Source of the DNA: Geofilum rhodophaeum | GTDB taxonomy: Bacteria; Bacteroidota; Bacteroidia; Bacteroidales; Marinilabiliaceae | Assembly: GCF_002210225.1 (NCBI RefSeq) | Contig: NZ_MWUJ01000003.1 | Coordinates: forward strand, 1-64,000 | Length of the DNA stretch: 64,000 nucleotides | Direction of reading: 5' to 3' | Part shown: positions 1 through 8,796 of the stretch, piece after piece | How positions within the stretch are numbered: the stretch's first letter is position 1 | Layout of the letters: the number at the start of each line of letters is the position of its first letter | Made by a program: the position numbers and the translations under genes | The notes under the pieces: model-generated | Databases searched by the model: none | What the model was told of the DNA's origin: nothing | Seen by the model: only the letters and a program-made list of their open reading frames with translations

Positions 1-10
1 GACCACCCGA

Positions 11-66
11 GTTCCGTGCTTGTAGCGAAGTGCCTGAAGTGAACAGGAAACAGGCAGCAGCGCAGA
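11..66. repeat. Right-arm fragment of the dispersed palindromic repeat (copy C)
   Basis: This stretch matches the right half of the repeat units at 8.4-8.8 kb: GTGCTTGTAGCGAAG, then CTGAAGTGAACAGGAAACAG, then GCAGCAGCGCAGA. The left half would lie before the window. The outer GAACAGCTGCATC arm is replaced by unrelated sequence after position 66. The rest of 1-515 contains copy D (221-376) and otherwise no gene that I can support; the open frame at 30-326 is only a reading of these repeats. Confidence 0.7.
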
Positions 67-220
67 TGGCCTACCACAAACTCGGGCCCACCTCAAGGAA
101 AGCCCGCATGCTTAAAGGAATTCACCCGGTGGTGCTGAAGTTGAAGCAAAGGGTTAATGATTCAAGCCTCAACCATTTTTTGAAAAAACTCGGAGAAGTG
201 TCGCATAAAGATTCACCTCA

Positions 221-376
221 ACTCAGGAATGGAAGTGGTGTAGAACAGCTGCCTTCAGAAAATTTCGTGATGAACAAGGATGCGCAACGTAACAAGCATC
301 GCTGTCTGAGCCGCAGGCGAGTTTGATGCTTGTAGTGGAGCATCCGTAGTGAATAGAAATTTTATGTCAGCAGCAG
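221..376. repeat. Diverged copy of the palindromic repeat (copy D)
   Basis: The core hairpin is preserved: ACAAGCATC at 292-300 pairs with GATGCTTGT at 325-333 around a GAGCCGCAGGCGAG-containing loop. Flanks resemble the better copies (a GGAAGTGGTGTAG-like left end, CAGCAGCAG on the right), but the outer GATGCAGCTGTTC arms are lost. It lies 140 bp downstream of the purA stop codon, in the same orientation as the copies at 8.3-8.8 kb. From 377 to 515 I see only low-complexity A/C-rich sequence. Confidence 0.65.
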
Positions 377-515
377 GAATACACCACGACTAACCGAGTA
401 CAAGAATATTAGCAAATCGACGGAGAGCACAAAACACGCAGCAGCGCAGAAGCATTAGCACGCGCGAAAACAAAGCACCACCGCAACAAAACCAATCAGC
501 AGCAGGCTTTCACCC

Positions 516-1778
516 CTACTCCCTGATGATCGTCTGCTCCCGATCCGGCCCCACCGACACAATCTTAATCGGCACCCCAAGCTCCCGCTCCAGGAACGAA
601 ATGTAAAAATTCAGCTCCTCCGGAAACTCATCCTCCGACCGGACCTTCGTCAAATCACACTTCCAGCCGGGCAGCTCCGTGTACACCGGCTCCAGGCCCT
701 CAGGCAATTCAAAAGGAAAATCCTCCGTCTCCTCGCCCGCCATCTTATAAGCAGTAGCAATCTTAATCGTATCGAAATCGCTCAGCACATCCCCCTTCAT
801 CATAATCAACTGCGTAACCCCGTTGATCATCACACTGTACTTGAGCGCCACCAGGTCGAGCCAGCCACAACGGCGCGGACGCCCTGTAGTAGAACCAAAC
901 TCATTCCCGTTTTTACGCATCAAATCCCCATCCGCATCAAAAAGCTCAGTAGGGAAAGGCCCCGAACCCACACGGGTACAGTAAGCCTTAAAGATGCCAT
1001 ATACCTCCCCAATTTTATTGGGAGCAATGCCCATACCGATGCAGGCACCGGCACAAACAGTATTCGACGAAGTAACAAAAGGATAGGAACCAAAATCGAT
1101 GTCGAGCAAGGTGCCCTGGGCCCCTTCGGCCAGGATGGACTTGCCCTCTTTCAAATTACGGTTCAACTCGTGTTCGCTGTCGATCAGCGTAAAGCGCCGC
1201 AGGTTTTCGATGCCTTCCATCAAACCCACCTCAAAGGCATCCAGGTCGTATTCGAAATCGTACATCTCCAGCAAACGAAGGTGCTTGGCCTTGAGCGCCG
1301 CATATTTTTCTTCAAAGTTGTGCAGAATGTCGCCCACACGCAGGCCGTTGCGACCGGTCTTGTCCATGTAGGTGGGACCGATACCCTTAAGGGTGGAGCC
1401 AATTTTGGAGGCCCCCTTGGAAGCTTCCGAGGCAGCATCCAAAATGCGGTGGGTCGGCAGAATCAGGTGGGCCTTTTTAGAGATGTGCAGATTTTTGGTC
1501 AAGTTGGTGCCACGGGCCTCCAAACCGTCAATTTCCTTTTTGAAGGTGATGGGATCGAGCACCACACCGTTGCCAATCACGTTGATTTTATCGGCATGGA
1601 AAACACCCGAGGGAATGTTGTGGAGCACGTACTTTTCGTTGTCGAACTCGAGGGTGTGCCCGGCATTGGGACCGCCCTGAAAACGGGTAATTACGTCGTA
1701 TTTGGGGGTAAGTACATCTACCACCTTACCTTTGCCCTCATCGCCCCATTGCAAACCTAATAAAACATCTACCTTCAT
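516..1778 (-). CDS. purA: Adenylosuccinate synthetase
   Basis: This cytosolic enzyme joins IMP and aspartate using GTP to make adenylosuccinate, the first committed step from IMP to AMP. The N-terminus carries the P-loop-like GLQWGDEGKGK with the catalytic Asp and Lys, followed by GGPNAGHT. QGTLLDIDFGSYPFVTSS and GVGPDREQ-like (VGPDREQTI) C-terminal motifs fit the family, and the length of 420 aa is normal. The start at 1778 (MKVDVLLGL) is preferred over an in-frame ATG 21 bases upstream because homologues begin directly at this beta strand. It is the last gene of a minus-strand string behind a Fur-type regulator (111-base gap) and a Rel/SpoT enzyme. The gap contains no strong terminator. Confidence 0.96.
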   Translation of the reverse strand: MKVDVLLGLQWGDEGKGKVVDVLTPKYDVITRFQGGPNAGHTLEFDNEKYVLHNIPSGVFHADKINVIGNGVVLDPITFKKEIDGLEARGTNLTKNLHISKKAHLILPTHRILDAASEASKGASKIGSTLKGIGPTYMDKTGRNGLRVGDILHNFEEKYAALKAKHLRLLEMYDFEYDLDAFEVGLMEGIENLRRFTLIDSEHELNRNLKEGKSILAEGAQGTLLDIDFGSYPFVTSSNTVCAGACIGMGIAPNKIGEVYGIFKAYCTRVGSGPFPTELFDADGDLMRKNGNEFGSTTGRPRRCGWLDLVALKYSVMINGVTQLIMMKGDVLSDFDTIKIATAYKMAGEETEDFPFELPEGLEPVYTELPGWKCDLTKVRSEDEFPEELNFYISFLERELGVPIKIVSVGPDREQTIIRE

Positions 1779-1888
1779 CTGCTTAAAAATTAAAGACAAA
1801 AAAAACCGGAAAACCAGGGCGCGTGAGCCATGACTTTCCGATGTGTAAAATTAGTTATTTAAAATGGGATAACAGAATAAACGTGGGT

Positions 1889-2368
1889 TTATTTTTGGCT
1901 TTCGTCGGCACCTTCAGCAGCGGCCTGACTGCAGTCCTTGCACACCCCGTAAATGTAGAGCGAATGGTGCGACACGCTAAATTCCATCACCTTGGCGGCA
2001 TTATTGAGCACCAGCTGTACCGAAGGGTCGCAGAATTCGGTGACCTTACCACACTGTATGCAAATGAGGTGATCGTGCTGTTTCGATTCAAAGGCCTTCT
2101 CGAATTGCGCAATATTTTTCCCAAACTGGTGCTTGATTACCAGCTTACAGTCGAGCAGCAAATCGATGGTGTTGTAGAGGGTAGCGCGACTCACCCGGTA
2201 GTTCTTATTCTTCATGAAGATGTAGAGCGATTCGATGTCGAAATGCCCGTCGCGCGAGTAAATCTCCTCCAGTATCGCATAACGCTCAGGCGTTTTGCGG
2301 TGTCCGTGGCTTTGCAGATACTCCGTAAACAGTTGCTTGACCGCCTCCTTGGTTTTGTGCTTATCCAT
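1889..2368 (-). CDS. Fur-family metal-responsive transcriptional regulator
   Basis: The 159-aa protein has the Fur layout: an N-terminal winged helix ([16 protein letters not shown], then [14 protein letters not shown] as recognition helix) and a C-terminal metal-binding dimerisation half. [16 protein letters not shown] supplies the conserved His-Asp-His and CxxC zinc site, and the tail GVCKDC supplies a second CxxC. Ligands therefore look complete, so structural zinc binding is likely; which regulatory metal (Fe, Zn, Mn or peroxide sensing) cannot be told from sequence. It sits 54 bases behind the Rel/SpoT gene and 111 bases ahead of purA on the same strand. Confidence 0.93.
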   Translation of the reverse strand: MDKHKTKEAVKQLFTEYLQSHGHRKTPERYAILEEIYSRDGHFDIESLYIFMKNKNYRVSRATLYNTIDLLLDCKLVIKHQFGKNIAQFEKAFESKQHDHLICIQCGKVTEFCDPSVQLVLNNAAKVMEFSVSHHSLYIYGVCKDCSQAAAEGADESQK

Positions 2369-2422
2369 ACTTAGACCTATTAAAAACAGAGTTCCGCAAT
2401 TTACTGTTTTTTTTTGAATTAC

Positions 2423-4657
2423 CTAACCCCGGATGCGTTCCTGACGGGTAACATTGTGCACCCCTTTAATCTTAACCAGATTATAAATAAGGTTATTCAG
2501 GTCTTCGGTGTTGTGGATGTAGAGGTAGATGGTGCCCTCGAAAATGCCGTCGTGACTGTCGAAATGGATGGAGCGCATGTTCACATTCTGGTCGTCCGAA
2601 ATCACCTTGGTGATTTTGCTCACGATGCCAATCTGGTCGATCCCCGAAAGCGTAATGAGGGCCAGAAAGGAGAGGATTTTATGGCTTTCCCAGTTGGCGG
2701 AGACGATGCGGTTCCCCTGACTCGACATGAGGCGGATGGCGACGGGACACTTGCGGCTGTGCAAAATGAGCTTGTGGTTGTCGTCCACATAGCCAATGAC
2801 ATCGTCGCCGGGAATGGGGTTGCAGCAGTCGGCAATCATGTAGTCCTCATCCATATCGTCGCTCACCACCATTTCGGTGGGCTGCTTGCTTTTGGCTTTA
2901 CGCTGGGCACGAATGCCCCCTGCCCCGTCGGCACTTTTTTTACCGAAGGACAAGCGCCAGTAGCGCACCCACTTGTTGGTCGATTTGTCGCTCAAAATCT
3001 TGTGCAGATTGTCGAGCCGAATCACATTCTTGCCAATTTTAAAATAGAGCTCTTCCTTGGTGGGCAGGTTGTAAAAGCTCTGCAGCTTCTTCAGAATTTT
3101 GGCGTTGATGGTGAGCTTCTTCAGGTTAAGGGCTTCCTCCAGCATGCGCTCGCCCTCACTCACCAGGAGCTTACGCTCCTTTTTAAAGGCCTCCTTAATG
3201 CGACTCTTGGCCTTGGCGGTGGTCACATAGTTGAGCCACTCGTACTTGGGCGTTTGCTTTTCCGAAGTAAGAATTTCTACCTGGTCGCCGCTCTTGAGTT
3301 CGTGGCTCAGCGGAACCAGCTTGTAGTTGACTTTGGCACCGATGCACTTATAGCCGATATTGGTATGGATCTCAAAGGCCAAGTCGAGGGTGGTGGCCCC
3401 TTTGGGCATCACCTTAACATCGCCCTTGGGCGTAAAAATCATCATCTCGGCGCTGAAAAGGTTCAGCTTAAAGTCGTCGAGAAACTCCAGTGAGTCGAGA
3501 TCGGGATTCTCCAGCACCTCCCTGATTTGCTTTAGCCAGATGTCGAGTTCCGATTCTTTATCGCCCTGCCCCTTGTACTTCCAATGGGCAGCAAAACCCC
3601 GCTCGGCAATCTCGTCCATCCGCTCACTGCGGATTTGTATCTCTACCCACTTGCCATCGGGACCCATAAAAGTGGCGTGCAGGGCCTCGTAACCGTTGGC
3701 CTTGGGCACACTCACCCAGTCGCGCAGCCGGTCGGGCTTGGGCTTGTACACATCGGTAATGAGCGAGTAAATGCTCCAGCACTGGGTCTTCTCCGGAATG
3801 CCTTCCTTGGGCTTAAACACAATGCGAAGCGCCAGCAAATCATAGATCTCGTCGAAGGGCACATTCTTTTTCTGCATCTTATTCCAGATGCTGAAAATGG
3901 ACTTGGGTCGCCCCTTAATGTCGAATTCAAAACCTTCCTTGCTGAGCCGGTCGATGATGGGCAGCGAAAAGCGCGTCAAAATCTGGTCGTTGCGGGTCCG
4001 AAAATCCTGCAGCTTCTCAGTCAGATCGCTGTAAACGGCCGGGTGCTCGTATTTGAGACTGAGGTCCTCCAACTCTGTTTTTATGGCGTAGAGGCCCAGT
4101 CGGTGAGCCAGCGGCGCATAGATAAAGAGGGTTTCGCCGGCAATCTTAAATTTCTTGTGATCGGGCATGCTGTCGAGCGTGCGCATGTTGTGCAGCCGGT
4201 CGGCCAGCTTAATCAGAATCACCCTTACGTCCTCCACCATGGTCAGGAGCAGCTTCCTGAAATTTTCGGCCTGGCGACTCTGCGTCTGGTCAAAAGCACC
4301 CTCCAACTTGGTGAGTCCGTCCACAATATTCGCAATCTTCTCGCCAAAGATGGTGGTCAAATCCTCCACCGTATAGTCGGTATCCTCCACCACATCGTGC
4401 AGCAAAGCAGCGGCAATGCCCTTGGCACCGAGGCCGATTTCCTCGGCCACAATGCGGGCCACGGCCAGGGGGTGCATGATGTAGAGCTCGCCCGAACGCC
4501 GACGCACCCCCTTGTGCGCCTCCACCGAAAGCTCAAAGGCTTTTTGTATGAGGCGGTAATCTTCGGGGGAGTGACAGCGCGTGCAAATCTTCAGAATTTC
4601 TTCCAACTGCTGCTTGGCTTCCTGCTCTTCGTTATGTTGAGGCACTTCTTTTATCAT
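2423..4657 (-). CDS. Bifunctional-type (p)ppGpp synthetase/hydrolase (RelA/SpoT family)
   Basis: A long RSH protein of 744 aa. The hydrolase HD domain is intact around residues 50-200 (LYIMHPLAVA, then ALLHDVVEDTDY with the HDxxED motif). The synthetase domain follows (GRPKSIFSIWNKM, DEIYDLLALRIVF, NGYEALHATF, VEIQIRSERM). Next come a TGS domain (IFTPKGDVKVMPKGATTLD), a CC motif region (DCCNPIPGDD) and a C-terminal ACT domain. Retention of HDxxED suggests it can hydrolyse as well as make (p)ppGpp, as expected for a lineage with one long RSH. It leads into the Fur and purA genes; PurA is a known ppGpp-inhibited enzyme in E. coli, which gives the linkage some sense, though co-transcription is inferred. 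Confidence 0.95.
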   Translation of the reverse strand: MIKEVPQHNEEQEAKQQLEEILKICTRCHSPEDYRLIQKAFELSVEAHKGVRRRSGELYIMHPLAVARIVAEEIGLGAKGIAAALLHDVVEDTDYTVEDLTTIFGEKIANIVDGLTKLEGAFDQTQSRQAENFRKLLLTMVEDVRVILIKLADRLHNMRTLDSMPDHKKFKIAGETLFIYAPLAHRLGLYAIKTELEDLSLKYEHPAVYSDLTEKLQDFRTRNDQILTRFSLPIIDRLSKEGFEFDIKGRPKSIFSIWNKMQKKNVPFDEIYDLLALRIVFKPKEGIPEKTQCWSIYSLITDVYKPKPDRLRDWVSVPKANGYEALHATFMGPDGKWVEIQIRSERMDEIAERGFAAHWKYKGQGDKESELDIWLKQIREVLENPDLDSLEFLDDFKLNLFSAEMMIFTPKGDVKVMPKGATTLDLAFEIHTNIGYKCIGAKVNYKLVPLSHELKSGDQVEILTSEKQTPKYEWLNYVTTAKAKSRIKEAFKKERKLLVSEGERMLEEALNLKKLTINAKILKKLQSFYNLPTKEELYFKIGKNVIRLDNLHKILSDKSTNKWVRYWRLSFGKKSADGAGGIRAQRKAKSKQPTEMVVSDDMDEDYMIADCCNPIPGDDVIGYVDDNHKLILHSRKCPVAIRLMSSQGNRIVSANWESHKILSFLALITLSGIDQIGIVSKITKVISDDQNVNMRSIHFDSHDGIFEGTIYLYIHNTEDLNNLIYNLVKIKGVHNVTRQERIRG

Positions 4658-4705
4658 GGGGCTACATCAAAGCACTAAAATAGAAGTTTGTTTGGATTGT
4701 TCAAA

Positions 4706-5992
4706 CTATTTGCCGGCCACAACGGTGTAAAAATCACCGGGCTGCAGGTAACGGGCGGCCAGGGCCTGTAAATCGGGTGGACCGATGGTTTTGACGACTT
4801 CCACCATGCGGTCGTAAAAGCGGTAATCGAGTCCGTACTCCCACAGGGTGCGGTAGATGTCCGAACTGCTGAAGGGACCGTCGAATTGCCGGAGCAATTC
4901 GCCGAGCATGTAATTGCGTACCACTTCCAGCTCATCTTCGGATACCGGCTCGTCGATCAGGCGCTGCATTTCTTCAAAAATGGCGGCCGTGGCATCCTCG
5001 CGCATCTCGCCCATCACTTCTGAGGCAATGACCCACATGCCGCCTTTGGGATAGGATACAATGCTGGAACCAATGCCGTAGGTGAGGCCTTTTTCTTCGC
5101 GGACCGTAGTCATCAAACGGGAGCCGAAGTAGCCGCCCAATATGGTGTTGAGGACTTGCAGGGGAATGTAATCGGGGTGGGTGTTGTTGAACATGGGGCG
5201 ACCAATGCGAATGGCCGATTGAAGGGCGCCGTCCTTTTCGAGCAGGTGAAATTTTTCCGGACTCGAAAGTCCCTCCCCCACACCGTTCAGGTTGATGTTG
5301 CCCGCCTGCCAGTCGCTGCCCCCAAAGTGACGGGTCAGCAGGGCCAGGATGTCGTTGCCGGGCTGACCGGCAACGACGATGCGGCAGCCCAGGGGGGTGT
5401 AAGCGGCGCGGTGAAAGGCGATGAGCTCCTCGCGACCAAGGGTGTCGAAGTGACTCAAATCGAGTTGCTTGCCGTAGGGGTGGTCGGCGCCGAATATCAC
5501 GCTGCCAAAGTAGCGGGCGGCCAGGGTGCGGACTTTCTCCGATTCCAGAAGGAATTCCTGGCGGCGCTTGTTCAGATAAATGTCCACTTCCCGGGCATCG
5601 AAGGCGGCGTTGCGCACCACATCTTCGACCAGTGGCAGGAGATGGGGCAGCTCGCGGGTGAGGCAGACCAGGGTGACCACGGTGTTGTGGTGAAAGGTCT
5701 GGGCGTTCAAATAGGCGCCGTAAAAGTCTATCGTGTCCGAAATCTCGGCAGAGCTGCGTGTAGCCGTGCCCTCGAGCAACAAGTTGCCCACGGTCGAAGC
5801 CAACAAGGGCTTGCCTGCCTGAACGGCCCCGGCCGGAAATACCCAGTCGATCTTGCTTACGTCCTGACTGCCTGCCTCCAGCAGGGAGACTTCAATGCCG
5901 TTGGGCAGGGCGACTTCGCGCACGGGAATGAAATTAATGCCCTCGAGGGCCTGAAAGGCGGGTCCTTTTTTTCGATCTATCGTTCTGCTCAT
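4706..5992 (-). CDS. M16 peptidase-like subunit lacking the zinc motif
   Basis: The 428-aa protein has the M16 two-lobe fold, for example VNLLLEGTATRSSAE-like text (NLLLEGTATRSS), the pairing region FHRAAYTPLGCRIVVAGQ and GGYFGSRLMTTVREEKGLTYG near residue 290. The position where HxxEH should be reads VGNLLLEG, so it cannot bind zinc by the usual motif. The C-terminal lobe keeps the R and Y motif (SRLMTTVREEKGLTYGIGS) that in heterodimeric M16 enzymes completes the active site of the partner. It overlaps the catalytic partner gene by 4 bases (ATGA), strongly suggesting an obligate heterodimer. No signal peptide is visible. Confidence 0.9.
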   Translation of the reverse strand: MSRTIDRKKGPAFQALEGINFIPVREVALPNGIEVSLLEAGSQDVSKIDWVFPAGAVQAGKPLLASTVGNLLLEGTATRSSAEISDTIDFYGAYLNAQTFHHNTVVTLVCLTRELPHLLPLVEDVVRNAAFDAREVDIYLNKRRQEFLLESEKVRTLAARYFGSVIFGADHPYGKQLDLSHFDTLGREELIAFHRAAYTPLGCRIVVAGQPGNDILALLTRHFGGSDWQAGNINLNGVGEGLSSPEKFHLLEKDGALQSAIRIGRPMFNNTHPDYIPLQVLNTILGGYFGSRLMTTVREEKGLTYGIGSSIVSYPKGGMWVIASEVMGEMREDATAAIFEEMQRLIDEPVSEDELEVVRNYMLGELLRQFDGPFSSSDIYRTLWEYGLDYRFYDRMVEVVKTIGPPDLQALAARYLQPGDFYTVVAGK

Positions 5993-7233
5993 TGCTCACC
6001 TCCACTCAAATAATGCAGGGTACAGCTGTTGGTGCGACTAAATATTTGTCGTGCAGCCTCCTGCAGTTCGCCGGTGCTTACCGCCCGGTAGTAGTCTATT
6101 TCCTTATTGATCTCGTTGGCGTCGCCCATCAGTTCGTACTGGGCCATATTCATGGCTTTGTTGAGAAAACTGATTTCAGAAAATACGAGATTCGATTCGA
6201 TTTTGTTCTTGACTTTTTGCAACTCCCGTTCGGCAACGCCCTCGTTGCCGATGCGCTGCAACTGCTCCCAGATGGCCGTCTCGGCCTGGTCCATCGGCAC
6301 ACCGGGCATCAGGCGACCGGTAACGGTGAAGAGGCCCGGATCCATGTCGCCCGATATAAAGGCGTTGATGTCCGAAAACAGGTTCTCGTCCTTAACGAGG
6401 GTCTGAAAAAGGCGGGAGGAGGGACCGTTGGACAGCACGTCGCTGAGCAGGTCGTTGACATAGAAATCGGGGTCGGTCCGCTTACCGATGTGAAAGTCGA
6501 TGTGAATGAGGTCTGCCGGCACCTTACGGCGCACGGTCAGTTCCCGTGCCTCGGTCTGCGCCACCTCCTGCGGCAAAGCACGTTTGGGCACTTCCCTGCG
6601 GGGCAGGTCGCCGAACCACTTCTCGGCGAGACGAAAAACCTCATCGGGCACCACATTGCCGGCTACGGCCAGCACCGCATTGTTGGGGGCATAGTGGGTA
6701 AAGAAAAAACGCTTCACCTCCTCCAAAGTAGCCTCCTTTATGTGACTGAGATCCTGTCCGATTGTGGGCCAGCGGTAGGGATGCACTTGGTAGGCCAGGG
6801 GACGCGACAGCAAGGGCATGTCGCCATAGGGCTGGTTCAGGTAGCGCTGCTTAAACTCCTCAATCACCACCTTGCGCTGCACTTCCAGCGCATGGGGAGT
6901 GAAATTGAGTTCCAGCATGCGGTCCGATTCCAGCCAAAAGGCGGTCTCCAGATTACCGGCCGGCAAAGTCACGTAATAGTTGGTAAAATCGTTGCTGGTC
7001 CACGCATTATTATCGCCGCCCACCCTTTGCAGGGGATCGTCGTACGAGGGCACATTAACGCTGCCACCAAACATAAGGTGCTCAAACAAGTGGGCAAAGC
7101 CGGTACGGGAAGGATCCTCGTCGCGCGCGCCCACATCGTAAAGCAGGTTGACGGCAGCCAGCGGCGTGGTTAAATCGGGATGCACCACCACACGCAATCC
7201 GTTGGCCAGTTGATGTTTGTAAATTTCTATCAT
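5989..7233 (-). CDS. M16 family zinc peptidase, catalytic subunit
   Basis: The inverted zinc motif HLFEH is present near residue 50 (GFAHLFEHLMFGG) with the downstream Glu ligand in EVQRKVVIEEF. That makes this the catalytic half of the pair with the following gene. The start is placed at 7233 (MIEIYKHQLANG), 50 bases after the upstream gene stops. A longer open frame reaching 7389 would run inside the neighbouring monooxygenase gene and adds unrelated sequence. The 414-aa length fits single-unit bacterial M16B proteins. No export signal is seen, so a cytosolic role in peptide turnover is likely, but the substrate is unknown. Confidence 0.93.
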   Translation of the reverse strand: MIEIYKHQLANGLRVVVHPDLTTPLAAVNLLYDVGARDEDPSRTGFAHLFEHLMFGGSVNVPSYDDPLQRVGGDNNAWTSNDFTNYYVTLPAGNLETAFWLESDRMLELNFTPHALEVQRKVVIEEFKQRYLNQPYGDMPLLSRPLAYQVHPYRWPTIGQDLSHIKEATLEEVKRFFFTHYAPNNAVLAVAGNVVPDEVFRLAEKWFGDLPRREVPKRALPQEVAQTEARELTVRRKVPADLIHIDFHIGKRTDPDFYVNDLLSDVLSNGPSSRLFQTLVKDENLFSDINAFISGDMDPGLFTVTGRLMPGVPMDQAETAIWEQLQRIGNEGVAERELQKVKNKIESNLVFSEISFLNKAMNMAQYELMGDANEINKEIDYYRAVSTGELQEAARQIFSRTNSCTLHYLSGGEQ

Positions 7234-7282
7234 GAAAATTTCGTTTTGTAGTGAAGGGTCTCGGGCTAAGACCACGACCGGC

Positions 7283-8230
7283 TTAAAGCTCCGGCAAAGT
7301 CTCCCGGGCCGACCGGTAATCGGCCAGCAGGGAAGCGAAAATGGCGGCAACGGGCCGCAGGTCATCGATGAGGGCAGCCACCTGACCAATCTCCAGTTCG
7401 CCCTCGTCGAGATCGCCCTCGAACATGCCTTTTTTGGCGCGTCCCCGCCCCAAAAGGGCTTTCAGCTCCTCGACCGAAGCACAGCCTTGCTCGGCCTTTT
7501 GCACTTCCTCAAAGAAGCGGTTGCGCAGCAGGCGCACCGGCGCCAGCTGCTTCAATTGCAAAAGGGTATCCCCTTCTCCCGAAGCCAGCGCGTAGCGCTT
7601 AAAGGCCTCATGGGCCGAAGACTCTTCCGACAAGGCAAAGAGCGACCCAATCTGTACGCCATCGGCCCCCAGGGCCATCGCGGCCAGCATCTGGGCCCCA
7701 CTGCCAATGCCTCCGGCAGCAATTACAGGCAATTTGGTGGTTTTACGAATCAGGGGTATCAGCGCCATGGTGGTGGTTTCTTCGCGACCGTTGTGACCGC
7801 CGGCTTCAAAACCCTCGGCCACAATGGCGTCTACCCCCGCCTCCTCGCACTTGCGGGCAAAGCGACTGTTGGCAATCACATGCACCACGGTAATGCCGTG
7901 CTGCTTCAGGTGAGCCGTCCACTTGGCGGGACTCCCCGCAGAGGTAAAGACAATTTTAACGCCTTCCTCAACAATAATGCCCATCAGCTCCTCAATCTGG
8001 GGATACAAAAGCGGTACATTAACCCCCCAGGGCCTGGTGGTGGCCTGCTTCATCTTCTGAATGTGCTCACGCAGCACCTCCGGGTGCATACTGCCCGCAC
8101 CGAGCAGACCCAATCCCCCCTCGTTGCTCACCGCCGACGCCAGTCGCCAGCCGCTGCACCACACCATACCTCCCTGAATAATGGGGTATTCTATATCAAA
8201 AAGCTCAGTAATTCGGTTCCTCTTTACCAT
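7283..8230 (-). CDS. Nitronate monooxygenase / FabK-like flavoprotein
   Basis: The 315-aa protein is an NPD-type TIM barrel using FMN. Recognisable parts are the N-terminal IIQGGM strand, EGFEAGGHNG with the His that acts as base in nitronate monooxygenases, VIAAGGIGSGAQMLAA and ALGADGVQIGSLF, both phosphate-binding turns. The family includes nitronate monooxygenases (2-nitropropane dioxygenases) and FabK enoyl-ACP reductases. I cannot separate these two roles from the sequence. It begins 566 bases after the TonB receptor gene, beyond the palindromic repeats, and may lead the M16 pair. Confidence 0.85.
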   Translation of the reverse strand: MVKRNRITELFDIEYPIIQGGMVWCSGWRLASAVSNEGGLGLLGAGSMHPEVLREHIQKMKQATTRPWGVNVPLLYPQIEELMGIIVEEGVKIVFTSAGSPAKWTAHLKQHGITVVHVIANSRFARKCEEAGVDAIVAEGFEAGGHNGREETTTMALIPLIRKTTKLPVIAAGGIGSGAQMLAAMALGADGVQIGSLFALSEESSAHEAFKRYALASGEGDTLLQLKQLAPVRLLRNRFFEEVQKAEQGCASVEELKALLGRGRAKKGMFEGDLDEGELEIGQVAALIDDLRPVAAIFASLLADYRSARETLPEL

Positions 8231-8341
8231 ATTTCACCAATTTTGAACAGGCAAAGATACAGTATATCTGCACCACCACAAACAAGCATCCCCTAAACCT
8301 CACCCTCCCTCCCCCTATAAGAAAAGTGACGCAAAACAAAC

Positions 8342-8527
8342 GACTTCAGAAAACAACTCGTCTAAGCGCAGATGCAGCTGTTCAAGCCTCTGAGTATTTC
8401 CGTAAGTGAGCGAAGGAACGCAGCGCAACAAGCATCGCTGTTTGAGCCGCAGGCGAGTTCGATGCTTGTAGTGAAGTAACTGCAGTGAACAGGAAACAGG
8501 CAGCAGAGCAGAACAGCTGCATCAAGC
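8342..8527. repeat. Nested palindromic repeat, copy A
   Basis: A 186-base unit repeated almost unchanged 219 bases further on (copy B). It holds two concentric perfect inverted repeats: outer arms GATGCAGCTGTTC (8371-8383) and GAACAGCTGCATC (8511-8523), inner arms ACAAGCATCG (8428-8437) and CGATGCTTGT (8460-8469) around a 22-base loop. It is noncoding, in the 566-base gap between the TonB receptor stop and the monooxygenase start. The sequence before it (8231-8341) contains nothing I recognise. Confidence 0.85.
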
Positions 8528-8544
8528 AAAACTCTGGAAGGGAA

Positions 8545-8788
8545 GTAGTGCAAGATAGCGACCTACAGAAAACAGCTCGTCTGAGCGCAGATGCAGCTGT
8601 TCAAGCCTCTGAGTGTTTCCGTAAGTGAGCGAAGGAACGCAGCGTAACAAGCATCGCTGTTTGAGCCGAAGGCGAGTTCGATGCTTGTAGCGGAGCGACT
8701 GAAGTGAACAGGAAACAGGCAGCAGCGCAGAACAGCTGCATCAAGCGTAAAGAACAGCTATTTTCTGTCAGGCGCAAGATTGCACTAC
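8545..8788. repeat. Nested palindromic repeat, copy B (extended, ~244 bp imperfect palindrome)
   Basis: All paired blocks share one centre near 8666: GTAGTGCAA (8545-8553) with TTGCACTAC (8780-8788); ACAGAAAA (8565-8572) with TTTTCTGT (8761-8768); GATGCAGCTGTTC (8590-8602) with GAACAGCTGCATC (8730-8742); GTTTCC (8615-8620) with GGAAAC (8711-8716); ACAAGCATCG (8647-8656) with CGATGCTTGT (8679-8688). The symmetry shows a long cruciform- or hairpin-capable element, like a large REP/BIME or a MITE. It ends 9 bases from the TonB receptor stop codon, so it may also fold in that transcript's 3' end. Confidence 0.85.
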
Positions 8789-8796
8789 GACCACCC

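Noticed and set aside
30-326. Open frame of 98 codons over the first repeat copies
   Set aside because: Its start and end are translations of the repeat; the same peptide start (NRKQAAAQ) appears at 8704 where the repeat recurs. No protein family is recognisable.
1877-1894. 7-bp inverted repeat AATAAAC/GTTTATT over the fur stop codon
   Set aside because: No T-run follows on the minus strand and the stem is weak, so it is not called a terminator.
2414-7173. Long plus-strand frames opposite Rel/SpoT and the M16 genes (for example 2414-3493, 3584-4678, 5156-6013, 5992-7173)
   Set aside because: All lie antisense to recognised genes and show no family features; they result from the GC-skewed codon use of the real genes.
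7234-7389. Extension of the catalytic M16 gene
   Set aside because: It would overlap the monooxygenase gene by 107 bases and adds a Pro/Cys-rich stretch not seen in M16 proteins.
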